In this document: one piece after another, positions 52,397-64,000 of the stretch | How positions within the stretch are numbered: position 1 is the stretch's first letter | Layout: each line of letters opens with the position of its first letter | Source of the DNA: Magnaporthiopsis rhizophila | Lineage: Eukaryota; Ascomycota; Sordariomycetes; Magnaporthales; Magnaporthaceae | Reading direction: 5' to 3' | Length of the DNA: 64,000 nucleotides | Assembly (NCBI GenBank): GCA_003049465.1 | Contig: PYSS01000012.1 | Location: 62,001-126,000, forward strand | Position numbers and translations under genes: made by a program | Notes under the pieces: generated by a model | The model's input: only the letters and a program-made list of their open reading frames with translations | Told to the model about the DNA's origin: nothing | The model's database searches: none

Positions 52397-53237
52397 CGTG
52401 AGGTCTGCTGGTCAGTCAATTGGCCGGGGATGGTGGGTTTTGCTCGTGGCACCGGCCTCGCTCGAGGTTCCTGGGCTATCAAGCTCTTGATCGAGTGGAG
52501 AGCCGATGAAGCAATCGAGGCGGGGCTTCATGACGGGTCACCAAAAAGACTCCACGTGATCTGTCACATGCGTCATGCGTCAGGAGACAAGCCTTCCCGC
52601 GGAATAACAGCCAACCCCCGACCCGTCATCAACCACGAGTATGCCCGAGACACCTGCTTGATAACGAATGCTGTCTTCGGAAAGGAGATGCGCACATTTG
52701 TCTCCTCCGCGTACTGCATCTAGCCTGTCTCGTTGCCAAGCGGCCACCTGCCTCGAGAGATTGCTCGTACATCTTTCCTGCTTTGGGAGAGGGCTAGGTA
52801 GGTACATGGATGGATGTGCAGTCTAGACTCTTGCAATCGCTCCTAGCTGGCGCTTCCTCTCTTAAGGGACCAGTACTGTTTTAAAAGAGGCAGGTAGGTA
52901 CCTGAGCAGGCAGGCATAGGCCACTCCGCTGGGAAAGTGCCTGACCTCCCACCAAGGCTGTGAGAGAAGGAGCAATGTCCGTATCTGTTTTTGTTGGGAT
53001 GGTGGCCCACCCGCCTCTCTCCCCTTTCCGGCTCTCTCTGGCCGCCGCCTCACGCCAGTACATCTCACCATCACTTCTTCCACTCCAGTCTCTTTACCCA
53101 TCCACGACGGACAGCATCGTTTCGCCGCCGTCGTTGCGGCTTTTGGGCTCTAGCATCGCTTAGAGGGCTGCCCAGTATTCTCAAGCCAAGTAACCCATAC
53201 AGCATTCTCAGAAATCAAGTCTGCACCCCCGAGCAAG
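52397..53237. other. Divergent intergenic region
   Basis: About 840 bases between the complex I subunit (minus) and the low-complexity protein (plus). It contains two TAGGTAGGTAC-type motifs (near 52797 and 52892) and a CT-rich stretch before 53237. No gene is recognised. Confidence 0.5.
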
Positions 53238-55577
53238 ATGTATCACTTGTCCCTCCCGAACCCGCCTGCTCAGCGGCAGGCCATCCACCCGGGCATCTAT
53301 CAGGGCAGCCAGACTGTCAGGGATCCACGCCGCCATGCCAGAGGCGAGAGCAGCATTAGCAGCCGTACGGCACAGCGTCGCCGAGCACAGCCCACCCTGT
53401 CGTCTCTTGCCGGTCTCTAGGGGAGGACCGGTCCTCAGGGCCGTCTGCATGCCGGCGGCGTCGTCTCCGACGAGAACGCTCGGAGCGGCCACAACAGCCC
53501 ACGCCAGCCTACCCCTCGCGGCGAGGCTGCCGAAGCCGCGCCCGCGCTCACAGACCGGCCTACCAACCAGAGCACCTCGAGCTCTACCGCGGCTGCTCCC
53601 AGAGCCCGCTCGGCCCAAAACACGTCGTCTTCGGCACCCCAGCACCAGAGCGGCCCCGAGCTCGACGAGGGTGATTTGTACGAGGCTATTGAGAGCTCCT
53701 TGGTATACGTCGACAGAATTGTGACCCCTCAGCCTCTGGAACCCTACCAATTCTTCTTTGGAAGCCCCTTCGGATCGTTCGAGTCCCTGACCTTACGGGG
53801 AGGCGACGGTAAGCCTCGGACCAGCTCCGCTCCCTGGGCCATGGGACTTGTGAGTGCAAGGCAATGCGATACGGCTGCGGACGAGAGCTCAGCAGGCCAG
53901 CGCCTCCAAGCCGTCCGCAGCTCACCGTCCTCGTACCAGTCCGAGACCTCGCGCGACTCTCCGGAGCTACCCAGCGTGCCGTCGCCCTCGACGCGGCACC
54001 GCTGGTTCTTGTCCCTAAGACGCTTTGCCAAGCCCGGTAGCCAGCTGTCGTCACTCTTCCGGTCGTCGTCCTCCTCCGCCGCTTGCCGGCCAGGTCGTGA
54101 GGGCACATACTCAGACGAATGCGCTCGAGCTGAGACCGATACTGTCACTACGGCCGAGAGCCTGCGGGATGGCCCAGAGGGTGTGCCTCTTGAAAAGGTG
54201 CAGGCTCGCCACCAACACGAGGCGCAGCAAATCGAGTCGCCGGCATCCGGACTGGACACGCCGTCTACGTCCGCGGTCGAGGATGTATTCACGGCTGCGG
54301 TGCGGGAGCGGCCAGTCCCCAGCATCCACGACAGCATCTTTGCGGGTCTTGAAGACGCCATCAGCCTGCCCGGCTCAGGTCTATCAACACTATCAGACGT
54401 TTCCGTCACCTCCATCCGGTGTCATCCGCGACAGTCTGGCGACCTCATGGCAGGCGAGCCCATGGCCCTGCCTGGGGCGAAGCACGCCGCTGTCACATCC
54501 CAGAAGCACTCAAGTGGTGCTGGCAGCCCGTCATCTCCTCGTGTACGGCACCACCGCTCTCATCAGGCAGCCCTTCGAGGTGGTGGCTGGGCTCAGAAGC
54601 TCAAAGACAAATTCAAGGGCTCGAAGTTGGCAAGATACTACCGTCGGAAGCTCCGTAGGGAGACCTCGCCGGACTTGACCACCGGTGGGACTACGCTGTG
54701 GGTGCAGACGGTGAGTAAAAAAAAGGTTCCATGGTACCGGCGTTGGAATCGGTTCACTGACGCACAACGCCCCGTGGCGCAGACATCCGATGGACCCGGC
54801 CCCCACGGCAATCAAACCCCGACGGTGATGCCGGCACAGACGCGAAGCCCACTAAGCAGTACCCGCAACTCCGGCGAGGAGATTCAGCAGCCACCATTCT
54901 CCGGGAATGAGGCCTCGTTTCAGCGCGGGCCCTCGGCTAAAGAAGAAGAGAAGCAGGCGAGGGACGGAACACAGATATCTGCCGAGAGTCTTCAGATTGC
55001 CGAGGAAAACCCCGAGGACGTGGCTGCGCCCACAGAGGCAGATCCCCAGGCGGCCGAGATTCCAAGTCCGCCACAGGGCGCCCTCCCAGACGTCCAAGGC
55101 CAGTCTGAGCTGCCAGTCGAAGGCCACACTGAGATTGCACCCTTGAGCCCCGTAGAGTCCTGGGCAGAAGCGGATACACAGGACCCACCTCCTCCAGAGC
55201 CCATACAGACTCTATCGGATGTCATCCGAATGCTTGGCCAGACACCCGAGCAAGCGTTTCAAGAACCCGCCGGGGAGGAAGACCTGCATCTGCCCCTGGT
55301 CCCTCCACATCCGGCAGGCGCTCTCCCTATCCCGTTTACTCTTGGACAGGTACCATCGGTGGCATCCACCGTCAGCACGGCCGACAACGGCCCACATGGC
55401 AGGTCTTCGTCGGAGCAAATGCAAGGCTCTCCCTCAGGGACCATCTCCTGGACCGAGTCTGAGGATGCTGACGAGGATCCTCAGGATGCTGTCGAGACTC
55501 CTCAGGATGCTGTCGAGGATTCTCAGGATGCCGACGATGATCCCGAGGATGCATTCGAGTACGCGCTGGCGGCTTAA
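53238..55577 (+). CDS. Low-complexity hypothetical protein, about 720 aa if spliced as proposed
   Basis: I do not recognise a family. The ATG at 53238 opens MYHLSLPNPPAQRQ. The same frame continues to 55577 but is interrupted by a TAG at 53418-53420. This stop is preceded by gccggtctc, so it can act as an acceptor. A phase-0 intron 53316-53420 (GTCAGG donor) would remove it. A second intron, 54711-54782, is convincing (GTGAGT, CACTGAC, CGCAG) but is exactly 72 nt and stop-free, so retention would be silent in frame. The protein is Ser/Pro/Glu-rich; YEAIESSLVYVDRIV is the most ordered-looking segment. A basic block lies around KLKDKFKGSKLARYYRRKLRR. The C-terminus has four tandem D-x2-D/E-A-type units of about 7 residues (PQDAVE, PQDAVE, SQDADD, PEDAFE). 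Confidence 0.6.
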
Positions 55578-56172
55578 GATGCCGGGGACACGCATCTTCC
55601 CCATTCTTCTTTTCATTCAAGCTTCAGGATTCCCATCTCCGCGAAACGACCGAGGACACGTGGCACTGTGGTTTTGATGGTGCGGGCTCCTTCAGCTATT
55701 GTCTCTTGTTGTCAGAGAACACCCTTTGGGACTCCTTTGGGTCATTACATTATTGTTGGCTTATACACAGCGATGCTCTGCTCTCACTCTCATGATTTCC
55801 TTAGTTGGCCTTTGCAGGCAGGCATGTGTTTGATAAACACAGCAAGTGCAGGCGTAGTCAGAAGGCGAAATAAGGGGTGGAGAGGTTGGTTAAGATAGCT
55901 GAGTGCACCATTGGTATGATTTGAGTTACTGTTTCCTGCTACACGTGCTGCCTCACTTCACTGCCATGCGTACAGCCGTGCAATCTTTGAGGAAGTCGTG
56001 ACAGCCAGGTGACGAGAGGGAGCACACATCGCCTTCCTCCGCGCTTGTGTGCTCTGTCGAGATATATACGGCAAGTTGGGCGCTGTAAGTGGCATGACGC
56101 GATAGTCCACGGATGGCGCTCCAAAGAGCTCCGCATCCTCAGTGGCAGCACCGAAAACCCAGGATAAAAGCT

Positions 56173-56209
<37 letters not shown>

Positions 56210-56394
56210 CTCCCACAACATCGAGGAAACAACAACGGACGAAGGGCCTCGTAAGCCAGCAAAGTAGGGTCACGGTGTTTAGCATTGCCGCTAGCTGCGC
56301 CCAAGCCAGTCTGGTACATATTCCCAAAACATCCCTCTCTCTATCTCTCTCTAGCTTTTTTTTTCCTCGGAGCTCACCAGCAGAGCACTCAGCT
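55578..56394. other. Convergent intergenic region
   Basis: About 800 bases between the low-complexity gene and the duplicated secreted precursor. It contains the AC/AT dinucleotide tract at 56172-56209. No gene is recognised. Confidence 0.5.
56172..56209. repeat. (AC)n(AT)n compound microsatellite
   Basis: About eight AC units followed directly by about eleven AT units in the intergenic region downstream of the secreted precursor gene. Confidence 0.92.
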
Positions 56395-56988
56395 CTACTC
56401 GACGAACGGGTACTCAACATGGGCCGCCTCGTCAGCCTCCTCGCCAACGTCGCGCCTGGCCCGACCGCGGCCGGTCTTGCGCTTGAACCAGTCCTTGACG
56501 CGGTTGTACGGCTTCTCGGGGCCCGGGATGCGAGACAGGCCGGCCGAAATCGAGCGGGCCTCGAGCGTGGCCGCCTCGTCCATGGCGTCCTCATCAAAGG
56601 CTTCCTCGTCCATTTCAGCCGTCGCCTCGTCGGCCTCTTCATCAACGCCGCGCTTGGCATTGGCAGGTTGGGCAGGTTCCGCCTGTTCGGCAGGTTCAGC
56701 AGGTTCAGCAGGCTTGCCAGCCTTGTCGGCTTGGCCGGCCTCCTTGGCCGCCTTGGCCTTGCGCTTCCTCTCCTTTTTGGCGTCGTGCTTCTCCTTAAGC
56801 TCGCGGTATTTGTTCTTGGCGGCCTTGATCGGGTTAAGGGTATTGGGCAGTCTGGACAGGCCGGCCGAAATCGTACGGGCCTCGAGCGTGGCCACACCGG
56901 CAATATCTCCGACGGCGGTGGGGAGAGCCAGGACGGGAGCCGCGGAGGCTACAACGGCCATGAACTTGAAGAAGGTGGTGTAACGCAT
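56395..56988 (-). CDS. Secreted precursor with an internal duplication and dibasic sites, 197 aa
   Basis: No known family. The ATG at 56988 gives a signal peptide (MRYTTFFKFMAVVASAAPVLA). The mature part holds two copies of one module. Each begins TLEAR(T/S)ISAGLSR(L/I)P, continues with a basic helical segment, and ends with a dibasic pair and an acidic block: KRGVDEEADEA in copy 1 and RRDVGEEADEA in copy 2. A Lys-rich coiled-coil-like stretch and a PAEPAEPAEQAEPAQP repeat lie inside copy 1. The C-terminus is AHVEYPFVE. Signal peptide plus repeated units with kexin-type KR/RR sites is the layout of fungal processed peptides (kex2-processed repeat proteins, RiPP or pheromone precursors). No UstY-like (DUF3328) partner gene is seen nearby, and there are no cysteines. 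Confidence 0.72.
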   Translation of the reverse strand: MRYTTFFKFMAVVASAAPVLALPTAVGDIAGVATLEARTISAGLSRLPNTLNPIKAAKNKYRELKEKHDAKKERKRKAKAAKEAGQADKAGKPAEPAEPAEQAEPAQPANAKRGVDEEADEATAEMDEEAFDEDAMDEAATLEARSISAGLSRIPGPEKPYNRVKDWFKRKTGRGRARRDVGEEADEAAHVEYPFVE

Positions 56989-59783
56989 CTTGTCGGTTGC
57001 CTCGCGGGCTGGCCTTTTGTTGACGCTTATACACAAAGAGCGAGAGAGAGAGAGAGAGAGAAAAAGAAGAAGAATAAAGATGAAATGAAGTGGCCGCTAA
57101 AAAAAAAAAAAAAAAATAGACGGCTAGGAGATGAACAAAAAAAAAAAGAAAGAAAACAAAAGGGAGAGTGAGGGTATCCGAAGATGAGGATAGAAAGAGG
57201 ATGAAAAAAGACACAAGACCAAGAGGAGGAGCCTCCTATATATGCCAGCCTCTAGGGCAACTGACGGCAAGTCCAGACAGGTTCTCGCCACCCGGACAAG
57301 ACCAGGCTCGCAACGGTGTCGCCAGACCCACGTCCACGCCAGCCCTAAGTGCGGAGCCTCCCGGCCTCCCCGCGACAAGGCCAAGATTCGAACACTCCGT
57401 CTGTGGAGCGGCCGACAACGTTCGATTCGGACACCCAGCAGTAGATGCCAAAAATACCTATCCGTTGGCCCAGTCAATGCGCCCCGCAGTCGAGCGGGTC
57501 AACTTCATGCCCGCGACGCTCGGGATGTTGAGCTTGGGTGTTTTCTTATTTTCTTTTCTCTCTCTATCTTTCGCCCCCACCATCCTGATTCCTTGCGGCA
57601 ACCACATCTTGACCGATGGCGGTCGGATAAAAGAGGAACGTACATACAGTACCAGGTACACGGAAGGCAAGTCGTATCAGTTGTGGAAAGTCGCCGGATG
57701 TGCAAAACGAGGTTGTATTTATCTGTAGAGGACCTATGTATATAAGCTTTTGCTTCTCCAGACACACAAGTCTTGCGTGGCGCTGGGCAACGTCCAGTCT
57801 GCCAAGTTTGGCTGCACTCTCCCCTCCCCATAGTATCAGGTCTGCACCCGGTTTTTCCTTCGCGGGGCCTCCCTATCCAATATTAAATTACGTACATGCT
57901 GTCATGGATCGAGAGGGTCGCCAAGTCTTGCAATCCAGCGGGGGGGAGGCTGTCGGCTGTATACGTCTGAAACAAGAGATTGGCAGACAAATGGACTCGC
58001 ATGCCGAGATGCTGTCCAAGGAAATGCACCTGGACCACCACTGTTAGACTCTCTTGGTATGCAAGGCGAAGAAAGTCTGGTTGGCTCCATCCGGAGGGGA
58101 CACCACTAGAGTACTAGAATACCACGGTCGTAGATGCGCATCCTTTCGAGTCCGACCGACTCGAGCAGCGGGCACAATGGCAGCTGCAGGCGAACCATCT
58201 GGGTCCCTTCTCCCGTCAAGCTTTAATGCAAAGGTCGTATTACTGGTAACCTCTGTTATAAGGGTCTTGTTATAGCGACGCACCCTTGGGTCAGGGGCAT
58301 CCGATTTGCCACCCCCAAAGGGGCTAATTACGTATTTAGAGTGTCATCCCTTCTTTTGACGAGATCCGCTAACTTCGGAAAATAGTTAAAACCCATCCCC
58401 TTCCTCGGTCTGCTCCGAGAACCCCCCAAAAGACGGAAAAGGTAGAACCCGCACCCGCTGGCAAACATCGACGTGCGTATCTCAAACATTCGAACGCTTG
58501 CCCAAGTCAAACCGAACTCAACCCTTTTTCCAAAAGGAACAGGATCGCAAGTCCAGCCTTCGGCAGACATCCATGGAATTTCGGATGCCGGCACCACGAG
58601 GCCCGAATAAAACGTGCACCTTCGACGCACCGAAACCAGGTTTGCCTTTGCAGCCCACGGGTCCAGCACAAGACACCTGCGAATCTCTCCAAGCCAAAGA
58701 AATAAAGGGTAACAAAAAGAGAGCTGAATACATTAAAAGTAGTTGTGTTTCTAAATAGGATTTTAATTGCAATTGTTTTAAAAGCTATGTGTTTTCGAAG
58801 CCGCTCCTTTTGGTAGGTGCAGCAGGGGATGACTCATCACACCGTGGATTGAATCAGGTTCAACGGTTGCGACGAGCGCCTCGTAGGGCATCCGGGATCG
58901 TCGTCATGGTCGACTGACCTCCCCCGTCTGAAATGGCGGCAGATCGACGAAGTAGACGGGATAGGCCTGAACCCAGCCAGAGCTCCGATTTCTGGGCGCT
59001 TGGGATGAGCACATCCAAACAAATCATCGGCGGCTTGAAAACATTTGAAGGCAGACCCGGAACCGCACACCCTTGGAAGATCGTAAACGTTAAATCTACG
59101 GCTTTTCATGCAAAATCTTCCCATGTCAACTAAGGCTTTTTCATTATAAAATCGGGTTGTGAGTTCGGATGAACATAACCAATATGATCCCGGAAGGGTG
59201 TGAACCGACCACTCGGATGACCGCCGATGGGAAGGAAACTAGAGTACATGCTACGGGTTTCTGTGTCTTCAACGCCTTGGTTTGGCTTGCGGCTGGCCGG
59301 TCTGACGATGTAAACTTTTTTTTTTATTCTTTTTTTTTTTTTTATTATGATTTGACGCGTGTCGTTTTATGTGCCGTTTCCGAGTCTTAAAAGCTTGGGA
59401 ACAAACATTGCCCCTTACGTCCACGTTCCGGACCGACCGAAGAGCACCTACCATTGGAGCCGTTACGCTGCTGCTTAAATCTTTTAGAATTCTTAGTTGG
59501 CTAGGTAGTTCGCACAGGACGAGGCGCGAGCAACTCTTGCCTCAGCAGCGGACAGACTCAGAGTGAGAATATAAATACACACGTGGTCATGAATTGCACC
59601 CCTACAAGGAGGAAATAGGCATCCTGGAAGTTTGCGGTACTCTCTTGATAATAATACTGATGTTATCATTCGCAGTGATAGCCATACAAAGTAAAAAAGG
59701 CATGCATCAACGCCAATATGCTACGGAGCGTCGAGAGGAACGAGACACAACCCCCAGGCGCGCGTGGGCAAGTCACCAAACAG
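56989..59783. other. 2.8-kb region without a recognisable gene
   Basis: Upstream of the secreted precursor and downstream of the MFS gene. It contains GA-rich and poly-A runs (about 57042-57116) and A/T-rich stretches (about 59315-59345). Open frames are short and overlapping, with no signatures. Confidence 0.5.
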
Positions 59784-61879
59784 TCAGAGCATGTACCTGA
59801 ACCCGTAATCCTCCGTCAAGGAGCTCATCTTGACATGTTTGCCATCGCCGACGATAAGTCCATCTCCTTCCCCAGCCCCACGGTAGCCCGCCTCGACGGC
59901 AGCCGCCAGGGCGTCCAGGGCGCGGTTCCGACGCGCCAGCAGCCAGCGCAGTACGAGCGCCAGGCCCGCGACGCCCAGCATGGCCGCCGCGCAGGCCGCC
60001 ATGCCATCGGTGTAGAAGGGCGCCTGGGAGCGCGGGTAGAGCCTGATGTCGATCAGGGGTCCGCACTGGCCGACAATCTGTACCAGCGCGAACCCGACCT
60101 TCTGCCTGCCCTCGGTGCGCTGGTTGTTAATGGTCCAAGCGAGGGTCAGGGTGACGACTACAAAAAAGCCCGAGGCGGCCGGATACACGGCCAGGTACCG
60201 CCACGGGCTGGCCGGGTCGAGCCGCAAGCCGCGCTCCGACAAGGCCAACACGCCGTAGCCGGCCATGGACAGCAGCGCAGCCGTGATCACGAGACTGCTC
60301 CGTGACCGCATGGCGTCGGACGCACGCGCGGCCGCCAGCACCAGTACAAAAGATACGAGATAAGGGGGTGCCGAGAAGGCCTGGGCGCGAAGCTCATCAT
60401 GGCCTATCGACTCCTCGAGCATCGTAGGAAGAAAAACGGGGAGGGACGAGTAAGCCATGTTGGTGAAGAACATTATGAGTGCCGTCAGGAGGGCGACAGG
60501 GTCAACAAGCGCTCCGAGCGCCTGGCCTGCGGCTGCTGTTTTTGAGGTCTGCTGCAGGCTACGGGCGGGGGCTGCAGCACTCAGTCTAAGGCCAGCGACC
60601 TTCTTTTCCCGCTTTGTGAGGTAGGAGGCTGTTTGCGGCGAATCCGGCACAATGTGCCAGGCGGCGATGGCTGCGAGGATGGAGGGGAAGCCCTCGAGCA
60701 GGAAAAGAAGACGCCACGGTGTGATCGGGCCGTGCTCGCCTAGTTTCAGCACTAGCCATGCGAGGCTGGAGGCGAAGGACGTGGCAAGCGGCGCGGCTTG
60801 AAAGAGGTATTACGCGACAAGAGCGTTAGCTACCTTTTTTGTTGCTCTACGGAAACGGGCGCAACTCGATAGTCGCCGGGCGACAAGAGACGATATATAT
60901 ACACACCGGAAATGAAGACGGCGGTGCGGAACGCCAGCTCCTCACGTCTGAAGAAGAACGATAGGTAAAGCGGGATGCCGGTAAAGCCAGCCTCGCCCAC
61001 GCCAAGCAGCGCACGCAGGGCGATGAGCATGGGATAGGACGTGGCGACGGCCTGGACCGAAGCGGCGAGGCCCCAGGACGAGACGATGAGGGAGACGAAG
61101 ATGTGGGCGGGTATGACGCGCCACAGCAGCGACAGCCACTCGAAGGTGATGTAGGTAAGGTAGAAGGCCGACAGGGCCCATTCGTACCAGTCGTCGCGTG
61201 GCGGCGAGGTCTGCAGGTCCCTGTCCATACCGGCGACACGGGCGTTTCCAATGTCTGGCGCGGGATGATCAGCACGCCGCAGTAGATGGGATGAGACGAA
61301 CGACCCGAGGAGGCAGAAGCAGACGAGGGGGAATCAAGTTCGCGCTGTGCTCCTCCGGGCCAAGGCAAAGCCTCTTCCACGGGGCAAGGGTTTGGAACTC
61401 GCAGGACGCATCGTCCACCGAGTCTAGCTCGGTGGACGGATCTATGCATGAGGAGACGAGGAAGTGAATTGGAAATAAAAACACGCACTCGACCGGTCCA
61501 GAAAGCTCAGCATGTACAGCAAGGCAACGAAGCCGACCAGGCGACGGTCAAACTTGCCGACCACAGCGCGCTCTTCGTCCGGAGTGTAGAGCCGAAAGCC
61601 CGCCGCCGTGGTGTCGGCCGCACCACCGCTTCCACCGTTCTCCACATCCGAGCTCTCGGCCCCATCATCGCCGGCTCGCCCGCGCCGAGCCGGACAACCC
61701 AGCGCCTCGAGCTCGATGACCTCCTCCGCGTCCCTTCCGTCCGAAAACGTCCCCGCCGCCGACAACGACAGCAGGGATGAGGAGGCGCCGCTGCTGCTGC
61801 CGTCAGGGTGGAGCTGCAGTGGACCTGTCATGCTCCCCACCGCTGATGCTGCCGTCGCTGTGGGGGCGGCGGTCGTCAT
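59784..61879 (-). CDS. MFS transporter, anion:cation symporter (ACS/allantoate-permease) family, about 583 aa, three exons
   Basis: Plasma-membrane secondary transporter; substrates of the family include vitamins, allantoate and organic anions. Exons: 61489-61879, 60907-61254, 59784-60796, with donors GTGCGT and GTGTGT and phase 1 throughout. The join FLDRS-NIGNARVAG rebuilds the hallmark of TM1 in ACS proteins (YMLSFLDRSNIGNA). Other features: a long N-terminal Ser/Ala-rich cytosolic tail, KFDRRLVGF, YEWALSAFYLTYITFEW, ALLGVGEAGFTGIPLYLSFFFRREELAFRTAVF, PWRLLFLLEGFPSILAAIAAWHIVPDSPQTASYLT, and SAPPYLVSFVLVLAAARASD. About 12 membrane helices are expected. The substrate cannot be predicted. 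Confidence 0.93.
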
Positions 61880-64000
61880 GACAAGTGCTGCGCTGCGTTG
61901 CTCTCGTTTAGGTTTTGGCTTTTGCGGGTTGGGCGGGCGGTTGCGCCGGGCTTCCCCTGTCCATGTATCTCATTCGAACCGTAATTGAGTTCTTGTCCGT
62001 CCCTCCGTCCCGTTGAACGTTGGACGATGAAATGCCACATGCGCGCCGTTTAGATAACGGTGTTGAGGGTTGTTGGTGACGTTGGGATGAATGGATCCGA
62101 AATCAATTGATGGGGAAAGCGCGCTTTCAATTGACACCGACGACGCGACCGTCGTATTCACTACTGCACCAATCCCTCCGCAACGTAACGCGCGCAACGG
62201 AAGAACGCGGTAATTACCTCATGTGGGTAAGTGCGGGTGGGCCGTGCCCTGGGCTGCACGCCGAATTGATTACAGTATAAGCCCTCTGCTCTTTTCGGTC
62301 CGAGCCCTGCTGCCCTGCCTTGTCATGATACGAAGATCGAAATGACAACAGACAAAATGGGGATGCATTCAGCCGGAGGCCCAGACGCATCCAAACCCGC
62401 AGAACCGACATTGCGAACTGGCGTGCTGACAAGGGCAGGCGGGCAGATGCACCCCCCTTGGCGGCGCGTCGAGCAAATGCCGTGCCGTGAGCCTAATTAA
62501 TAACAGCAAAAAAACTCCCTTTGATAGCCACGGGAAAACCTGCATGCAGGGCGGCGGCCAGAAAAAAACAAGGTACATACAGTACGTGTGATGGCTGACC
62601 GCCGCAAATTGGGACGGGCAATAAGCGAACTGTAGCATCCAAAGTTACGTCCCCCGTGCAAGGGCTGGGAAATTGGACCCAAGGAACCGAACATTGATCT
62701 TCTCGCCTATGGTCAACCAACAGCTGACGATACCGGCAGGACCAGCCGGTCAGTCCCTGACTTCCGCCAACAGGATTGTCCATGGACGTGATGTTACTCT
62801 TGCAGGTTTCTGCAGTACAACAGCACCTTCACACCTAATTAAAAAAAAAATCCCGTCCAACGGACAGGACGGCCAAGGCGGCAATATTTGAAAGTTGCTA
62901 CCCAAGGTAGTAATTTTGAAATATTTTCATTTTCCTTCATCTCTTTCTCAAAATCATCTGGATGGGGAGTCTATGGCTGCAATTACGCCACCGGGGGAAA
63001 AAGGAAAGGGCGAGATGGAACAAAGAAACACACACACGGCTCTGCCAGCCCCTGAAGCCACGACGACAACAACCGTTGGCGCCGGGTGAAAGCGGGTCGC
63101 CGAGAAGCAGAGCACAATGGCGATGGGCGATCCACCACCCCACAGGCAGGGATGGAACAGACAAACGCAAAGGAAACCCAGGACCGGCGGGGTTGGCGTT
63201 TGGCAGACTGATGAGCCCTGTTTCCTGTCTCAAGCCCTTATTGACAATGGGATCTATACGTGAAGCGTAAGATATTGGAGGGGCTGTTTGTTTAACATAG
63301 AAAAATGTACACAGAAAAAAGAAGACTCGTCTGTCCCGTGGTGGTGTGTGTGTGCTTTTTTGTTTTTTGTGTTTTTTGTCTTTTGTTTTCGGCTTGTGGC
63401 CTTAGCCGGGGAGGAAGCGTGTCGTGGTCTGTCATCCCCCGCTTGGGCCGCCGTGGACGTGTCGGTTTGCGTGGCCGTAACTCATCCTCGCTCAGCTTGT
63501 CATTCCTCCCCGCCCAAATCACGATTGCCTCCCTGATGAACAACCTCTGAGCCCCGTACACAACAAAAAAAAACACGGGCATCGCGTACGTTGGCCCGGA
63601 TCGACGCCTGCCACGGTAGACTCCGCCAATATTGAGAAATATGATTAGAAAAAATAAGGCCTGGGACCCAGGGACAGAACCGCCAAACGAAAAAGGTAGG
63701 CATATTGGCGTTTGGTTGGTTTGGAATAGGTTAGAGGCGTGTATGTGTTAAACTTTAATGGCCCAAAAAATGGGGATATAACCGTGGACCAGGCAAGACC
63801 CACGACCAGACCATGAAGAATAGGAAGAAATAATAAAAAAATAAAAAAACACAATCTCGGGCGCTTGATAGTCAACCAGACGGCCGCGAGGCCGAGGTGT
63901 CAAAGACTCAAATTCGAACACGGGGGTCTGGGATGCAATCAGAACCGCGACGTCCCGAGGGGTATCGAATATGCAAGAAAACAGCAAAAAGGAGGCAAGG
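61880..64000. other. Terminal 2.1-kb region without a recognisable gene
   Basis: Promoter of the MFS gene and flanking sequence to the window edge. Several AT-rich stretches and short homopolymers occur (about 62842-62852, 63355-63385, 63828-63850). No frame shows a family signature. Part of a gene beyond the window could begin here but cannot be supported. Confidence 0.5.

Overview
The window is nuclear DNA of a filamentous ascomycete, most likely a Sordariomycete. Genes are compact and GC-rich, with short introns (about 50-120 nt) that carry GTRNGT donors, CTAAC/CTGAC branch sites and YAG acceptors. The families fit Pezizomycotina: Zn2Cys6 regulators, a PTH11/SAT4-type rhodopsin-domain membrane protein, a PhiA-like wall protein, a DUF4419 protein, a PRC2 EED subunit and an OTT_1508-like deaminase. 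Unresolved N bases sit inside long poly-T tracts at about 4478 and 51532-51558, so this is a draft assembly and some lesions may be assembly errors.

Layout. 0.9-7.2 kb: an aldo-keto reductase, a short-chain dehydrogenase and a regulator with two zinc clusters, all on the plus strand, possibly a small metabolic cluster. 7.5-13.3 kb: an unidentified F-box-like protein, a DUF4419 protein, a 267-bp element with 30-bp terminal inverted repeats, and a PhiA-like secreted wall protein. 13.7-17.3 kb: two divergent ribosome-biogenesis genes, the DEAD-box helicase RRP3 (with an 11-nt microexon) and the Brix protein SSF1. 17.5-20.6 kb: a decayed FAD-dependent dehydrogenase fragment and a secreted GMC oxidoreductase. 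21.9-26.2 kb: a C2H2 zinc-finger protein and the deaminase-fold protein. 26.5-32 kb: a rhodopsin-domain membrane protein, a small secreted peptide precursor with two cysteine-pair units, and an alpha/beta-hydrolase. 33.5-38.7 kb: a full-length ABCC transporter gene with two apparent lesions. 39.2-43.1 kb: a Yip1-family Golgi protein and a PAS-domain protein. 43.1-46.9 kb has no recognisable gene. 46.9-52.4 kb: EED, a probable RNA polymerase I initiation factor (Rrn11) and a complex I subunit (NDUFA5/B13 family). 53.2-57 kb: a low-complexity protein and a secreted precursor with an internal duplication and dibasic sites. 59.8-61.9 kb: an ACS-type MFS transporter.

Functional threads: ribosome production (RRP3, SSF1, probable Rrn11), secreted or processed small proteins (PhiA-like and the two peptide precursors), and redox or transport genes. 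No prokaryotic-style system, CRISPR array, rRNA or convincing tRNA was found. Exon boundaries were derived by hand from splice consensus and phase; uncertain joins are stated in each entry.
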